This document shows positions 1 through 11,204 of a stretch of 64,000 nucleotides of DNA, in pieces (positions within the stretch are counted from its first letter, which is position 1; the number at the start of each line of letters is the position of its first letter). A model generated the notes under the pieces. The model saw only the letters and a list, made by a program, of their open reading frames with translations, was not told the DNA's origin and made no database searches. Source of the DNA: Cocos nucifera (lineage: Eukaryota > Streptophyta > Magnoliopsida > Arecales > Arecaceae); NCBI GenBank assembly GCA_006176705.1, contig QRFJ01002489.1:1-64000 (forward strand), read 5' to 3'. Position numbers and translations under genes: made by a program.

Positions 1-600
1 TTATAGACTAAGCGTGATCCAACTCCTCTTCCTCCCAACCAATCACAACCCTTTGTGAAATCAGATCTAAATCTGATTGGTGGGAATAGAGACCCCTGGA
101 TTCCTCCTTAGAGGGTGCCTAAGATCAGTCAAAGTTGGTTCTTAGAAGAACTCTAATTGGAATCCAAAAAGGAGATGGAGTCCTTATCCAACAAGGACTC
201 CTAGGCGCCTCCAACTTGGGCACACACCTAGGGTGGCGTGCGCCCTTCTTCTTGCCAGGTTCTGGCAGGGGACAGGCCCCCACCAGCTCTCTAATAGGTG
301 CATGATATGTGGTCAAAAGTTAAAGTATCAATGGTCAACGTTTGACCAGTCAAAGGTAGACTTTTGACCAAAGTCAAAGAACAAGAAATGGCAGGTGACC
401 AAAAATGGCAGGTAGTGTCTTACAAATAAGACAACCTTTTCTGACTTGGACAACCTCCTGTCAGACCATATGAAGGCCTCTGTTTGAGCACAAACTCCTT
501 TGGCTCAGACAGGACAACTTATTTATGATAGCAAAAGAAGAACGTTAGGTTCAATCGAGTGCTAGCACGATTTTCTTGAACCTAATTGAATCTCATTCAG

Positions 601-629
601 ATCAATTGAACTAGATCAGTTCAATTGAT
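601..629. repeat. Perfect 11-bp inverted repeat
   Basis: ATCAATTGAAC (601-611) and GTTCAATTGAT (619-629) are exact reverse complements around a 7-base spacer. It sits inside the probable copia LTR. Its function is unknown. Confidence 0.75.
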
Positions 630-1484
630 GATCACCAAATTCAAACCCTTGTTTGTGTGACTCAGTTAGGTTCAGTTCTGTATGGTAATGGGATATGTCA
701 TGATCTCTATCATCGACATCATCGAAACTCCTTTCGATGGATCAGAACTCTTCTGATTCGAACAGCTAGAATGATCGATCATCTAAATCATTCTAATTGC
801 TCCCAAAATCCACCAGTGACACCTAGCAGTATATGGTGGCAACCCATCAGAGCTGAATGCGAACCTCTTGGTGCAGCTACCTGTGTGATTCAGTTCTTCT
901 ATCTTGAGGCCCGATCAGATTAGGGTTAAGGTGAACTCGTCAAACCCTAGTCTCTGTCATATGATGTAATCATTCGATTCGAGTCCAATGTGAAAATCTA
1001 AATAGAAACTCTTTCTATTATTTCACTCTACCATGGCCATGGATTTTGGACTTGATTCTCATGATCATCATAGGGCTACTCCTCTACCACCGAGGTAGAT
1101 AGATTCCATCTTGATGCAATCCAGTTCCTACAATGAACATGTCATAGCCAACATACACCTCAGGGTTCCATATGGCTAGGAGACCGAGTAATGGTGTAGT
1201 CAAACTATAACACCCTCAAGGTGAACTGCCGATGCATCTCAGGTCAAAGAACCAGACACACTACTGCAGCATCGAGTCAGTCATTGACGAGAAGGTAGAC
1301 TCCCTAATGACTACTCGAGGTGGTCACGCTCAGTGCCCTCGTTCTCTAACGAGTACCTGTACTCTCGCTCCGGTGTCTCCACACCGTAGACTCAAGACTC
1401 ATCTACTAAAGAGAAGCGATTGTACACCAACCTTCCGGATCAATCACCATCCTCGTGATGATCCTATGGTCAGGAGCAATTTAT

Positions 1485-1555
1485 GAGTTAATAATGATTA
1501 TTCATATCTTAAATTTTCAACTCTTGAAAATATGAATTATCATTACCATTAACTC
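1485..1555. repeat. Imperfect hairpin inside the LTR
   Basis: GAGTTAAT opens and ATTAACTC closes a 71-base imperfect inverted repeat. The arms continue inward through shared AATGAT and ATTCATAT blocks with a few mismatches and a gap. In a transcript it would fold into a stem of roughly 25-30 base pairs. Confidence 0.6.
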
Positions 1556-1698
1556 AAAGGATGTATCACAGACACTAAATACACATATGTGATAGAAAAT
1601 AACCCATTTATTGATTTTAGTCAAAATTATAATTTTGCCCCTAGAAGTGTATTACAAGTGTCAGCCAATTCTGGCTTCTAGGGCACATATATCTAACA

Positions 1699-3182
1699 GT
1701 TAATGGTAGCTACGAAGCACGGGAGGAAAGCATGATGAAATACCTTGGGAAAGTGAAGGATTTTACTCCGACCTTTGGCAGTTTTGGCATTCGATAGATT
1801 TCGAGGGCAGAAAATGTAAGAGCCGATCTTCTCTCTAAGTTGACCACTTCAGCCCCAGTCGAACTATCCAAAAAAGCATTTTTGGAGATTCTAAAGTGCC
1901 CAAGCCTAGAGGAATCCTAGGTCATTCTGTAGATGGAGTTTGAGCCAAACTGGATTGACCCATTGATCGTTTACCTCAAGGAGGAAGTCCTTCCTCATGA
2001 TCCGAAAGAAGCTCAAAAACTCAGAAATCAAGCCTTTCGGTATGTTTTGTACGAGGACAGATTGTATAAGAGGTCGTACTCGCTACCGCTGCTAAGATGT
2101 CTCCGATCTTCAGAGGTCGACTTCATATTGTGAAAAGTGCATGAGGAACTTTGTGGAAGTCACGTAGAAGCCAGGTCCTTGTCATAAAAACTACTTCAGC
2201 AAGGGTACTATTGGCCAACCTTATTCCATGATTTTGTGGAGTATGTTAAGAAATATGACCGCTGTCAGAAGAGTGCAAATATACAAAGACAGCTGACCTC
2301 CAAACTTACTCCGCTAAGTGCACCTTGGCCATTTGCACAATGGGAAGTGGACATACTTGGCCCTTTCTCGATGGCGTCCGAGCAGCGAAAGTTTTTTTTG
2401 ATCGTAATTGACTATTTTATCAAGTGGATCGAAGTTGAACCACTAGCGAAGATTGTCGAGGTCAAGATACAGGACTTCGTTTGAAAGTTAATAGTCTATA
2501 GGTTCGGTTTGTCCTGAACTTTCATAATCGATAATAGATGACAGTTCGTTGGGACGAGGTTTATCGAGTTCTATGAAAATCTAAATATCTTTCACCACTT
2601 CACATCGGTAGCTCATTCACAAGCCAATAGAAAAGCTGAAGTGACCAACCGGACTCTACTATAAGGCATCAAGATGAGGTTCGATAGAGAAAAGGAAATC
2701 TGGGTGAATGAACTCTACCATATCCTCTGAGCGTACTGAACTAGACAAAGATTATCGACTGAAAAAACTTCATTCGCCTTGACCTTTGACATGGAGGTAG
2801 TTATCCTGATTGAACTTAAACTCCTGTCAGCATGGATCGTGGCCTTCAACGAGCAGCATAACTCACAGGATCTCAAAGTCAACCTCGATCTGCTGAAAGA
2901 GAAGATGGAGGAAGCCCACGTCCGAATGACAACGTATAGATGGAAGATGATCCGGTACTACAACTCCAGAATTAGAAGTAAGACGTTCAGAGTGGGGGAC
3001 TTAGTGCTTTGGTGAGTCGCCATCTCTCAGCCTCAGAACCATGAAAAGCTCACCCCAAATTGAAAAAGCCTGTATGAAGTGGTGGAGGTCGTCCGATCCG
3101 AAACTTATCCTCTAAAGGAGCTTGGAGGAATAGTGCTTCCATGATCTTGGAACTCAGAAAATCTAAGGATGTATTATCAGTA
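1699..3182 (+). pseudogene. Decayed gypsy pol remnant (RNase H tail and integrase)
   Basis: Readable segments appear in several frames: the linker after RNase H (about 1720-1930), a block ending in a CLRSSE-like stretch (1933-2133), an integrase zinc-finger/core piece with 'YDRCQKS' and 'WEVDILGPFS' (2236-2484), the late integrase core (about 2620-2900) and the C-terminal part ending near NLRMYYQ (about 3180). Stop codons (for example at 1918, 2131 and 2482) and frame changes separate them. The same order, with fewer breaks, is seen in the copy at 47601-49052, which identifies the fragment. No product is expected. Confidence 0.8.
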
Positions 3183-3269
3183 ATCTTCCTTCAATAAAAC
3201 TCCTTCATTTCAGCATTATAGTTTTCTGATGCAAGAATTATGTGATGATAGAAAAGAAACGAGCGAAAG

Positions 3270-3790
3270 TGGCCATGTTAGGAAAAGAAGGAGAACCTCA
3301 TGCTAACGTGAGCAAAGTCGGAGGCCTCATTCATTTTAGACGAGATGAGGGGAGAGGCCCTGACAACGGTCCTTATATGCCCCCAAGCCCATTAGGAACA
3401 GGAGAAAAACCTCATTCTAATATGAGCAAAATCGAAGACCTCATTCATTTTAGATGAAATGGGAGGAGAGATCCTGACAATGGCTCTTATGTGCCCCCAC
3501 AGTCCGTTAGGAACAGGAGGAGAACCTTATCCTGACATGAGCAAAATTGAAGGCCTCATTTATTTTAGACGAGATGGGAGGAGAGGTTCTGACAAAGACC
3601 CTTATGTGCCTCCATAGTTCATTAGAAATAGGAGAAGAACCTCATCCTAACGTGAGCAAAGTCGAAGGCCTCATTCATTTTAGACTAGATGGTGGGAGCG
3701 GTCCTGACAACGGTCCTTATGTATCCCCATAGCCTGTTAGAAACAGGAGGAGAACCTCATCCTAACATGAGCAAAGTCGAGGGCCGAGCT
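3270..3790 (+). repeat. Tandem array, about 118-bp unit, 4-5 copies
   Basis: Each unit carries a GAACCTCATCCTAACRTGAGC block, an 'AAAGTCGAAGGCCTCATTC' block, an AGACGAGATGGG block and a 'GTGCCCCCA' block. The units follow the integrase remnant directly and correspond, reverse-complemented, to the roughly 112-bp array at 46680-47520 in copy 2. They are 3' noncoding sequence of the retroelement. Short open frames within it arise from the repeat and are not genes. Confidence 0.8.
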
Positions 3791-6720
3791 TCGAAGTCTA
3801 TGTCAACAGAAAATAAAATCTCCTTCAACCTCGGCTGTCGAAAATAAGATCTCCCTTGAGCCTCTACGTCAATAGGAGATAAAATCTCCTTCAACCTCGA
3901 CTGTTGGAGATAAGATCTTCTTCGAGCTTCTACGTCGACAGGAGATAAGATCTCCTTCAACCTCGACTGCTGGAGATAAGATCTCCCTCGAGCTTCAATC
4001 TTCAACCTCGACTGCTGGAGATAAGATCTTTCCTGAGCTTCTACGTCGATAAGAGATAGGATCTTTTTCAACCTCGATTGCTGGAGATAAAATCTTCTTC
4101 GAGCTTCTACAGGAGATAAGATCTCCTTCAATCTCGACTACTGGAGATAAGATCTCCTCCGAGCTCCAACCTTCAACCTCGGCTGCTAGAAATAAGATCT
4201 CCCCCAAACTAACCTTCAACCTCGACTGCTGAAGATAAGATCTCCTTCAATCTCGACTGCTGGAGATAAAATCTCCTTAAGCTCACCTTCAATCTTGGCT
4301 ACTGAAGATAAGATCTCTCCTGAGCTTTTCACGGCTTCACCTCGGCTGGCTAGAGATAAGATCTTTTCGAGCTTCTACAGGAGATACTTCTTCAATCTCA
4401 CTGTTGGAGATAAGATCTTCCGAGCTCTACCTTCAATTCGACTGCTGGAGATGAGATCTTCCTCGAGCTCTATCTTCAACCTCGGCTACTGGAGATAAGA
4501 TCTTCTCTGAGCTCCATCTTCAACTTTGGCTGCTAGAGATAAGATCTCTTTCGAGCTCCAACTTCAACCTCGGCTGCTGGAAATAAGATCTTTCTCGAGC
4601 TTCAAAGTCTACGTCAACAGGAGATAAGATCTCCTTCAACTTCGACTGCTAGGGATAAGATTTTTCTCGAGCTTCACTTTCAATCTCGACTGCTGAAGAT
4701 AAGATCTTCTCTGAGTCTCAAAGTCTACGTCAATAGGAGATAAGATCTCCTTCAACCTCGACTGCTGGAGATAAGATCTCCTCAATGAGCTCCACCTTCA
4801 ACCTCGACTGCTGGAGATAAGATCTTCCTCGAGCTCCACCTTCAATCTCGATTAGAGAAAAGATCTTTTTCGAGCTTCAAAGTCTACGTCAATAGAAGAT
4901 AAGATCTCTTTCAATCTTGACTGCTGGAGATAAGATCTCGAGCTCGGCTGGAGATGAGATAAAGATCTCCTCAACGCTGGAGATGAGATCTCCTTCGAGC
5001 CTTCAACTTCAACCTCGTCGGAATAAATCCTCCGAGCTCATCTTCAACCTCAGCTGTTGGAGATAAAATCTCTTCGAGCTTCTACAGGAGATAAGACTCT
5101 CCTTCAACCTCGACTGCTGGAGATGAGATCTCCTCCGAGCTTCAACCTCGGTCAGAGATAAGATCTCTCTCGGAGCGCCCGAGTCAACCTCGACTTAGAG
5201 ATCTCTCTTCGAGCCATCTTGGCTGTAGGAGATAAGATCTTTCCTAAGGCTTCAACCTCGGCATAGATAAGATCTCTCCCAAATGATTGAGTCAATCTCG
5301 ACTAGAGATAAGATCTCTTTTGAGAAACCGAGCCAACCTCGATTACAGGAGATAAGATCTCTTCCGAGCTTCAACCTCGATCAAAGATAATCTCTTTCGA
5401 GCGATCGAGTAATCTCTTGTTCGAGATAAGATCTCTCGAGCTTCAAGAGAGCTCTCCCAAGCGTCCGAGTCAACCTCGGCTAGAGATGGGATCTCTTTCA
5501 AGTGATCGAGCCAATCTCGACTGCAGAAAATAAGATCTCCCTCGAGCTTCAATCTCGACTAGAGATAGGATCTTTCTCGAGTGCTCGAGTCAACCTCGAC
5601 TAGAGATAAGATCTCTTTCGAGTGACCGAGTCAACCTCGACTAGAGATAAGATCTCTTCCGAATGATTGAGCCAATCTTGACTGTAGGAGATAAGATCTT
5701 CCTCGAGCTTCAACCTCAATCAGAGATAAGATCTCTTCCGAACGTTCGAATCAACCTCAGCCATAGATAAGATCTCTTCCGAGCGACCGAGCCAACCTTG
5801 GCTAGAGAAGATAAGATCTCTCCTAAGCTTCAACCTCGGTTAGAGATAAGATCTCTTTCGAACGATCGAGTCAATCTCGACTAGAGATACGATCTCTCCC
5901 GAACGACCGAGCCAACCTCGACTATAGGAGATAAGATTTCTTCCGAGCTTCAATCTCGATCAGAGATAAGATCTCTCTCGAGTGCTCGGGTCAACCTCGA
6001 CCAGAGATAAGATCTCTTTCGACGCGATCGAGTCAACATCGACTAGAATAAGATCTCTCTCGAGTGACCGAGCTAATCTCGACTGTAGAAGATAAGATCT
6101 TCCTTGGGCTTCAACCTCGGCTAGAGATAAGATGTCTTCCAAACATCCGAGTCAACCTCAATCAGAGAAAGATCTCTTCCGAAGCGATCGAGTCAACCTC
6201 GACTACAGATAAGATCTCTTCCAAGCAACCGAGCCAACCTTAGCTGCAGGAGATAAGATCTCCTCCGAGCTTCAACCTCAACTAGAGATAAGATCTCTCC
6301 CGAGCATCCGAGTCAACCTGTCAGAGATAAGGTCTCTCCGAGCGATCGATCCAATCTCGGCTGCAGGAGATAAGATCTCTTTCGAGCTTCAACCTCGATC
6401 AGAAATAAGATCTCTTCTGAGCGCCCGAGTCAACCTAGAGATAAGATCTCTTCCGAGCAATCGAGCCACCTCGACTATAGGAATAAGACCTCCGAGCTTC
6501 AGCCTCGGTCAGAGATAAGATCTCTCTTGAGCGATCGAGCCAACCTCGACTGCTGAAGATAAGATCTCCTCCGAACTTCAATCTCGATCCATGATAAGAT
6601 CTCTTTTGAGTGACTGAGTCAATCTCAGCTGGAGACGGCATCCCTTCGAGCCTCAACTTCAATGTCAACTTTGGCTGGAGATAAGATCTCTCTCGAGCTT
6701 CAACTTCAATGGATGCAGAA
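3790..6720 (+). repeat. Expanded tandem array, about 50-bp unit with GATAAGATCT core
   Basis: A core GAGATAAGATCTC recurs about every 50 bases for 2.9 kb, alternating with TCGAGCTTCAACCTCG or TCGAGCGATCGAGTCAACC spacers. It therefore holds dozens of imperfect units. Two flavours are visible: an earlier part with CTGCTGGAGATAAG spacers (to about 5.1 kb) and a later part with GATCGAGTCAACC spacers. The homologous region of copy 2 (about 46150-46670) has only about 10 units, so this array has expanded several-fold. The many short open frames in it are repeat artefacts. Confidence 0.85.
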
Positions 6721-6782
6721 CCAAAAAAAGAACTTCGATAGTCGTCTGTTTTGGTACTCCCATCCTTTGAATTTCAAAATCG

Positions 6783-6798
6783 AGAGTAGAAAAACTAT
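6783..6798 (+). other. Polypurine tract of gypsy copy 1
   Basis: AGAGTAGAAAAACTAT directly precedes the LTR start. It corresponds to the purine-rich run ending ACTAT before the 3' LTR of copy 2. It would prime plus-strand synthesis; here it is partly decayed. Confidence 0.6.
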
Positions 6799-8566
6799 TA
6801 TTGGGGATAAATCCCACTCCCACCAAAGTTCAGTCTGATGCTCAACCTAATGCAATCGGTAGTCACGGAAGAACCTCAGCAGTCGAGCCCCTCCAATCAG
6901 ACTCCTATGGAAGTCGAACTTCCTCCGAGGTTCTCCTCCAATCGGACTCCTACGGAAGCCAAACTTCCACCAAGGTTCTCCTCCAGTCGGACTCCTATGC
7001 AAGCCGAACTTCCACCAAGGTTCTCCTCCAGTCAGACTCCTATGCAAGCCGAACTTCCTCCGAGGTTTTCCTTCAGTCGGGCTTCTACAGTAGCCGAACT
7101 CCCTCCAAACTTTTCAGCGGTCGAGCTCCAACCAAACTCCTCAGCGATCGAGCCCCTCCAGTCGGACTCTTACGAAAGCCAAACTCCCTTCGAGGTTCTC
7201 CTTCAGTCAGAATCCTACGAGAGCCGAACTCCCTCCGAGGTTCTCCTCCAGTCGGACTCCTCCGAACTCCCTCTAAGATTCTCCTTCAGTCGGGCTCTTA
7301 CAATAGCCGAACTTCCTCCAAACTTCTCAGCGGTCGAGCTCCGACTGAACTCCTCAACGATTGAGCCCCTTCAGTCGGACTCCTATAGGAGCCGAACTTC
7401 CTCCGAGGTTCTCCTTCAGTCGAACTCCTACGGAAGCCGAACTTCCTCCAAACTTCTCAGCAGTCGAGCCTCGATCGAACTCCTCGATGATCGAGCCCTA
7501 GCCGAACTCCTTCCAGATCGCTCCTACAATCAAATTTCTCTAAGAGCCAAACTCCTTTCGAATCGCTCCTGCAATCGAACTCCTCCAAGAGCCAGACTCC
7601 TTCCAGAATTCTTCTTTAGCCATATTCCTCTAGGAGCCAAACTCTTTTCAGATCGCTCCTACAGTTCGAACTCCTCCAAGAGCCAAACTCCTTCTGGATT
7701 GCTCTTGCAATCGGATTCCTCCGAGAGCCAACCTCCTTTTGGATTGCTCCTGGAGTCGAATTTCTATAGGAGCCAATCTCATTCCGGATTACTCTTGCAG
7801 TCGAACTCCGAATGCATGCTTCCATCAGACGATATGGCAGCTCCGGATTGCTCATACAGTCGGACTCCTTTAGGAGCCAAACTCCTTCTGGATCGCTCCT
7901 GCAGTTTGGACTCCTTTGAAAGTCGAACTCCTTCCAGATCGCTCCTACAATCGGATTCCTCCAAGTGCCGACCTCCTTCCGGATTGCTCCTGAAGCCGAA
8001 TTCCTACAGGAGCCGACCTCATTTCGGATTACTCTTGCAGTCGGACCCCGAACGCATGCTTCCACCAAACGATATGGCCGCCACTATCAGTCTGACGACA
8101 CCGCTCTCTCCGTAATAAGCCTCATGTGGCCCACACCAGACAATATGGTCGCCACTACCAGTCTGGCGACACCGCTCTCTCCGTAACAAGCCTTATGCGG
8201 CCCACGGTCGGACGACATGGCCGTCACTACCAGTCTGGCAACACCTCTCTCCGTACCGAATTTCACACGATCTCGAGCGGCCCGCTATCAAACGGTATGG
8301 TCGTCACCATCATTCAAGCTCCTTCTATAAAAGAGACCCTTCAGATATGTTTCATCTAAGCTCTCCTTTCTCCTCTAAAACTCTGCCGAACTCATTCCTG
8401 AGTACTCTATTTTTGTTGGTTAGAAGAGCTGATTTAATCGTCGAAAGATTCTACCAAAGCCACCACTACCGACTTCGGACGAGATTTTATTTTGCTGGTC
8501 ACCGGCAGCGACCTCGTCCTCCTCAATTCTAATTCGATCCGACGTCAACCAAATTCTGCACCAACA
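6799..8566 (+). mobile_element. 3' LTR of gypsy copy 1
   Basis: The start TATTGGGGATAAATCC matches the LTR start of copy 2 (TGTTGGGGATAAATCC in element sense) with one change in the terminal TG. The end AAATTCTGCACCAACA matches the copy 2 LTR end. Length is 1768 bp against 1236-1239 bp in copy 2. The excess is tandem repetition of a block of about 40 bases (CCGAACTTCCTCCGAGG plus TCCAGTCGGACTCCTA) over 6.88-8.04 kb. A second tandem block of about 70 bases (8.05-8.25 kb) contains the 'GGCGACACCGCTCTCTCCG' motif. A TATA box is at 8326. Confidence 0.85.
8326..8333 (+). promoter_or_regulatory. LTR TATA box
   Basis: TATAAAAG lies about 240 bases before the LTR end, at the same relative place as CTATAAAAAGG in the LTRs of copy 2 (minus strand, 53442-53452). 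It marks the retroelement's own promoter, with the U3/R boundary expected some 30 bases downstream. Confidence 0.6.
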
Positions 8567-11204
8567 TGGATATTAACCACTTATTTCATGATTAAATAAT
8601 ACTAGAACAAGCATGGCTCACATACCTAATCATTGCAAATGATTACCAGCAGTTTGTTTATAAATAAAAGATAAACGAATAGTATTGATAAGATACTTCT
8701 AAGTAATATTTTGCCGAAACTTTGCTTGATAGGCTGGTTCAGTATGCAATCAGGTAGCCGAGATTGCTTTCTCGTTAGATATGATTTGGAGATGGAAATG
8801 TCGAAGAAGAAGAAGCCGCCTGGGTGAGCAGGATCCTGGACCAGCGGAACCTGTTCTACAGTTCCTGTTTTCCTTTTTTCACCCGTTCCTTGGATTCCAT
8901 GGGACGGATGATGGTCGTGATCTACGAGCATTTGGACTCGCACACGTGTCGCTGTCGGGTTCCAACCGTAGGAAGGACGACAGCAAGCGTTGCCCCCATT
9001 CCCGTTCTCGGCGTGGCTTGCGTCACTCACAGCCACCCTCTTGGATCCGAGTTTCCGTGCCCTCACAGGAACAGGAAGGACTTGCAGCCTGCCGCTGCGT
9101 CCTGCGATATTTATCTCGGACCAGCGAATCTTCCATATGGACTGGTCCATTCTGGTTCCCATGGTTTATTATTATTATTATATCACCACTATCAAAGCAC
9201 CTCTCCAAATTCACAGGATGAGCCATGAATGAGCTCACAAGAAAAGGGAGCTTAGAGCGCAAAGATACCCATAGACAAGCCCTGTCACTGCTGCAGGCCT
9301 CATGTAGATCATATAGCTTGGTCTTTGCTCTGCGGGGTTGGAATGAATACAGGGAGTGGACACTTTCTCACATATCGATCGAGAGCTGGTTAATAAGTAA
9401 CTTGGCCTCCCCTAGACTGTACCTTCTGCACGAAAGGTTGATTTATTTGAGTTTGGTAAATTGTATCTCGATCAGTACTGCTCATATACATGCACTCATG
9501 TTAAACGTTCCTGAGATAGGATGATATTGACAAGATGAACAAATAGTCCGGTGCATGTCGGATTCTCTCACCTAATTTATTAGAGTATTAGTTTCCATCA
9601 AAAAAAATTTTAGAGTATTTCCAATATGAGCTACTGTTTGTATCTTAGAAGGGAGTGTTTTTTGTCACCGAGAATCAACGCCCATTGGATTACCGGATGT
9701 ACTAATTAAAACTTTTAACGATCGTATCGATCCATGATGAATTGAAATAGTAAAAGATAGTTCTATGATCTAGCCCTACTTATATTAAGATACCAATTAG
9801 AACTGCAATAGTTTAATAGGGTTTCCTTTAATTATAACTATGCTTTTGGGTGCCTATTGCATGTATAATTTAAGATGAATCTACAAATCAAGGCAGCTCA
9901 TAACTAAAAATCTTCCTTGAGAGGGCATTAATAAATTGAATGAAGCATCCCCCTCCTCTTTTTTCATTTTTGGTAAAACCGGAGATATTTATTATATTAT
10001 CCTTGAGTAAATGTAGCTACGAGAATCAGCGTATGATGTATATATTAAACAACTGAGTGGGAATCATGCACCGGAAGTAGAAGTCCATAACATAGAAGCA
10101 AGATTAATTTTATGGTTGTAGTCATGTCTAGAGTCGCAAATTTGACCATGTTAGCATGAACCATGCTTTTTCAAAATTACTTTTGTTTTATTAGGAAAAG
10201 GCAATACTTAATTGGGATTTGAATTCTGGGCTTTCTACAAAGACAGGAGATGCCTACCAATTTTGTCGGCCAAGAACTAATAATCTTAATTTGCTTGGGA
10301 GGGTTCTTTTGTATATATCTCTTTCTATTCTTTTTTTAACAAAAAAAGAAAAAAAAATCACGTCAAGGCAATATTATATATATTGCATTACCATAGAACT
10401 CCTTTCAATGTATGCCCAAGTTCCTTTTATTAGTGTCTCTACTTTAAACAAGAATCATATTGAAAATGTGTTTCATTCAATATAGGTTAGTTCTCTTCAA
10501 TTATCGGTTAAATCCATTGATTACGGTCCATTTTTCGTTTCATAGACTTACATTTATCGTGTGTGTGTATCCGGGATTTGAATTGAGACTTTCCCCTGTC
10601 AAGATATGGATATGTTGTTCTCCGAAACAATTCAAACAGACGTGTCCTTCACTCCAACTCCATTAAGTTGTAAACAAACCCATAAAAGGTCAAAGCTGCA
10701 TGAAACGCGGTCATTGGATGCGGCCAAAACCATTCACCTGCCCATCAACTTCAACCAGCGAGGATGATAGCTCCTTCTCCTCCTCTCTCTCTCTCTCTCT
10801 GGTCGCAAATTCCTAGTGCAGCAAGTTTCTTAACAATTTTTAGCTACTGGAAAGAGAAGAACCCTATCTGTAACACCTAATAAGAGATCTCTTAAATGTA
10901 CAGCACCTAAATATAGTTCTGAGGTAATTGCCCCATTACTGTCATCACAATAAAATCTTAGAAACCGTATCTAAAGGAACGACTGAAGCACCACCTATCC
11001 CAAGCACCAGGCAACCCTATCTACTGTCTTCATCATAAAATCTTATACATATCAATAACCAAAGTGGAACAAAAGAAAAATCTTCAAAGGAAAATAAAGA
11101 AGAACTATATTACAATAACTAATTAAGCCTTACAGATCTGACCATATTCGACAATAGAGAAGAAGAAGGAAGAAAAAAAAAAAAAGTCTAACTATGGATC
11201 TGTC
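8567..11204. other. Intergenic, no gene recognised
   Basis: 8.77-9.16 kb is GC-rich with overlapping open frames on both strands but no recognisable domain or consistent codon bias. The rest is AT-rich, with a (TTA) run at 9168-9183 and a CT run near 10787-10800. I see no promoter or RNA gene I could defend. Confidence 0.6.

Larger units (their letters stand above)
1..1698 (-). mobile_element. Partial LTR of a probable Ty1/copia retrotransposon
   Basis: No protein domain is seen, only a long stretch with LTR-like composition. It stops abruptly at CTAACA (1693-1698), after which gypsy-related sequence begins in mid-coding. Read on the minus strand, the boundary starts TGTTAGATATATG followed by a 'CCCTAGAAGCC' block, which I recall as the 5' start of copia LTRs in several monocots; that assignment is from memory. 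On this reading the copia element is on the minus strand, its 5' LTR end is at 1698 and its other end lies outside the window. It is a younger insertion nested in the gypsy element at 1699. It contains two inverted repeats (601-629 and 1485-1555). Confidence 0.5.
1699..8566 (+). mobile_element. Ty3/gypsy (Tat-type) retrotransposon, 5'-truncated copy 1
   Basis: In element order this holds the end of the RNase H region, a decayed integrase, two tandem-repeat arrays, a purine-rich tract and a 3' LTR. The protein remnants match the second element at 44849-54445 (minus strand) nearly motif for motif, so they are one family. Gag, protease and reverse transcriptase are missing from the window because a copia LTR interrupts the element at 1698/1699. 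Many stop codons and frameshifts show that it is dead. Its 3' LTR and the tandem arrays are much longer than in copy 2. Confidence 0.85.

Noticed and set aside
3757..6668. Many 60-120 codon minus-strand frames with ILSP and RRRSYLQQSRL repeats
   Set aside because: They come from the GATAAGATCT tandem array read backwards; no gene structure.
6838..8115. 425-codon open frame on the plus strand
   Set aside because: It lies entirely in the copy 1 LTR and is made of the LTR's tandem repeats. The reverse strand is also open in places, and the homologous LTRs of copy 2 do not preserve it.
9110..9135. CTCGGACCAG reminiscent of miR166
   Set aside because: Only the first ten bases agree, and no complementary arm is found in the surrounding 200 bases.
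8626..9232. Overlapping open frames on both strands in a GC-rich block
   Set aside because: Two plus frames and one minus frame overlap over the same bases, with no domain, no start context and no splice structure. GC content alone keeps them open.
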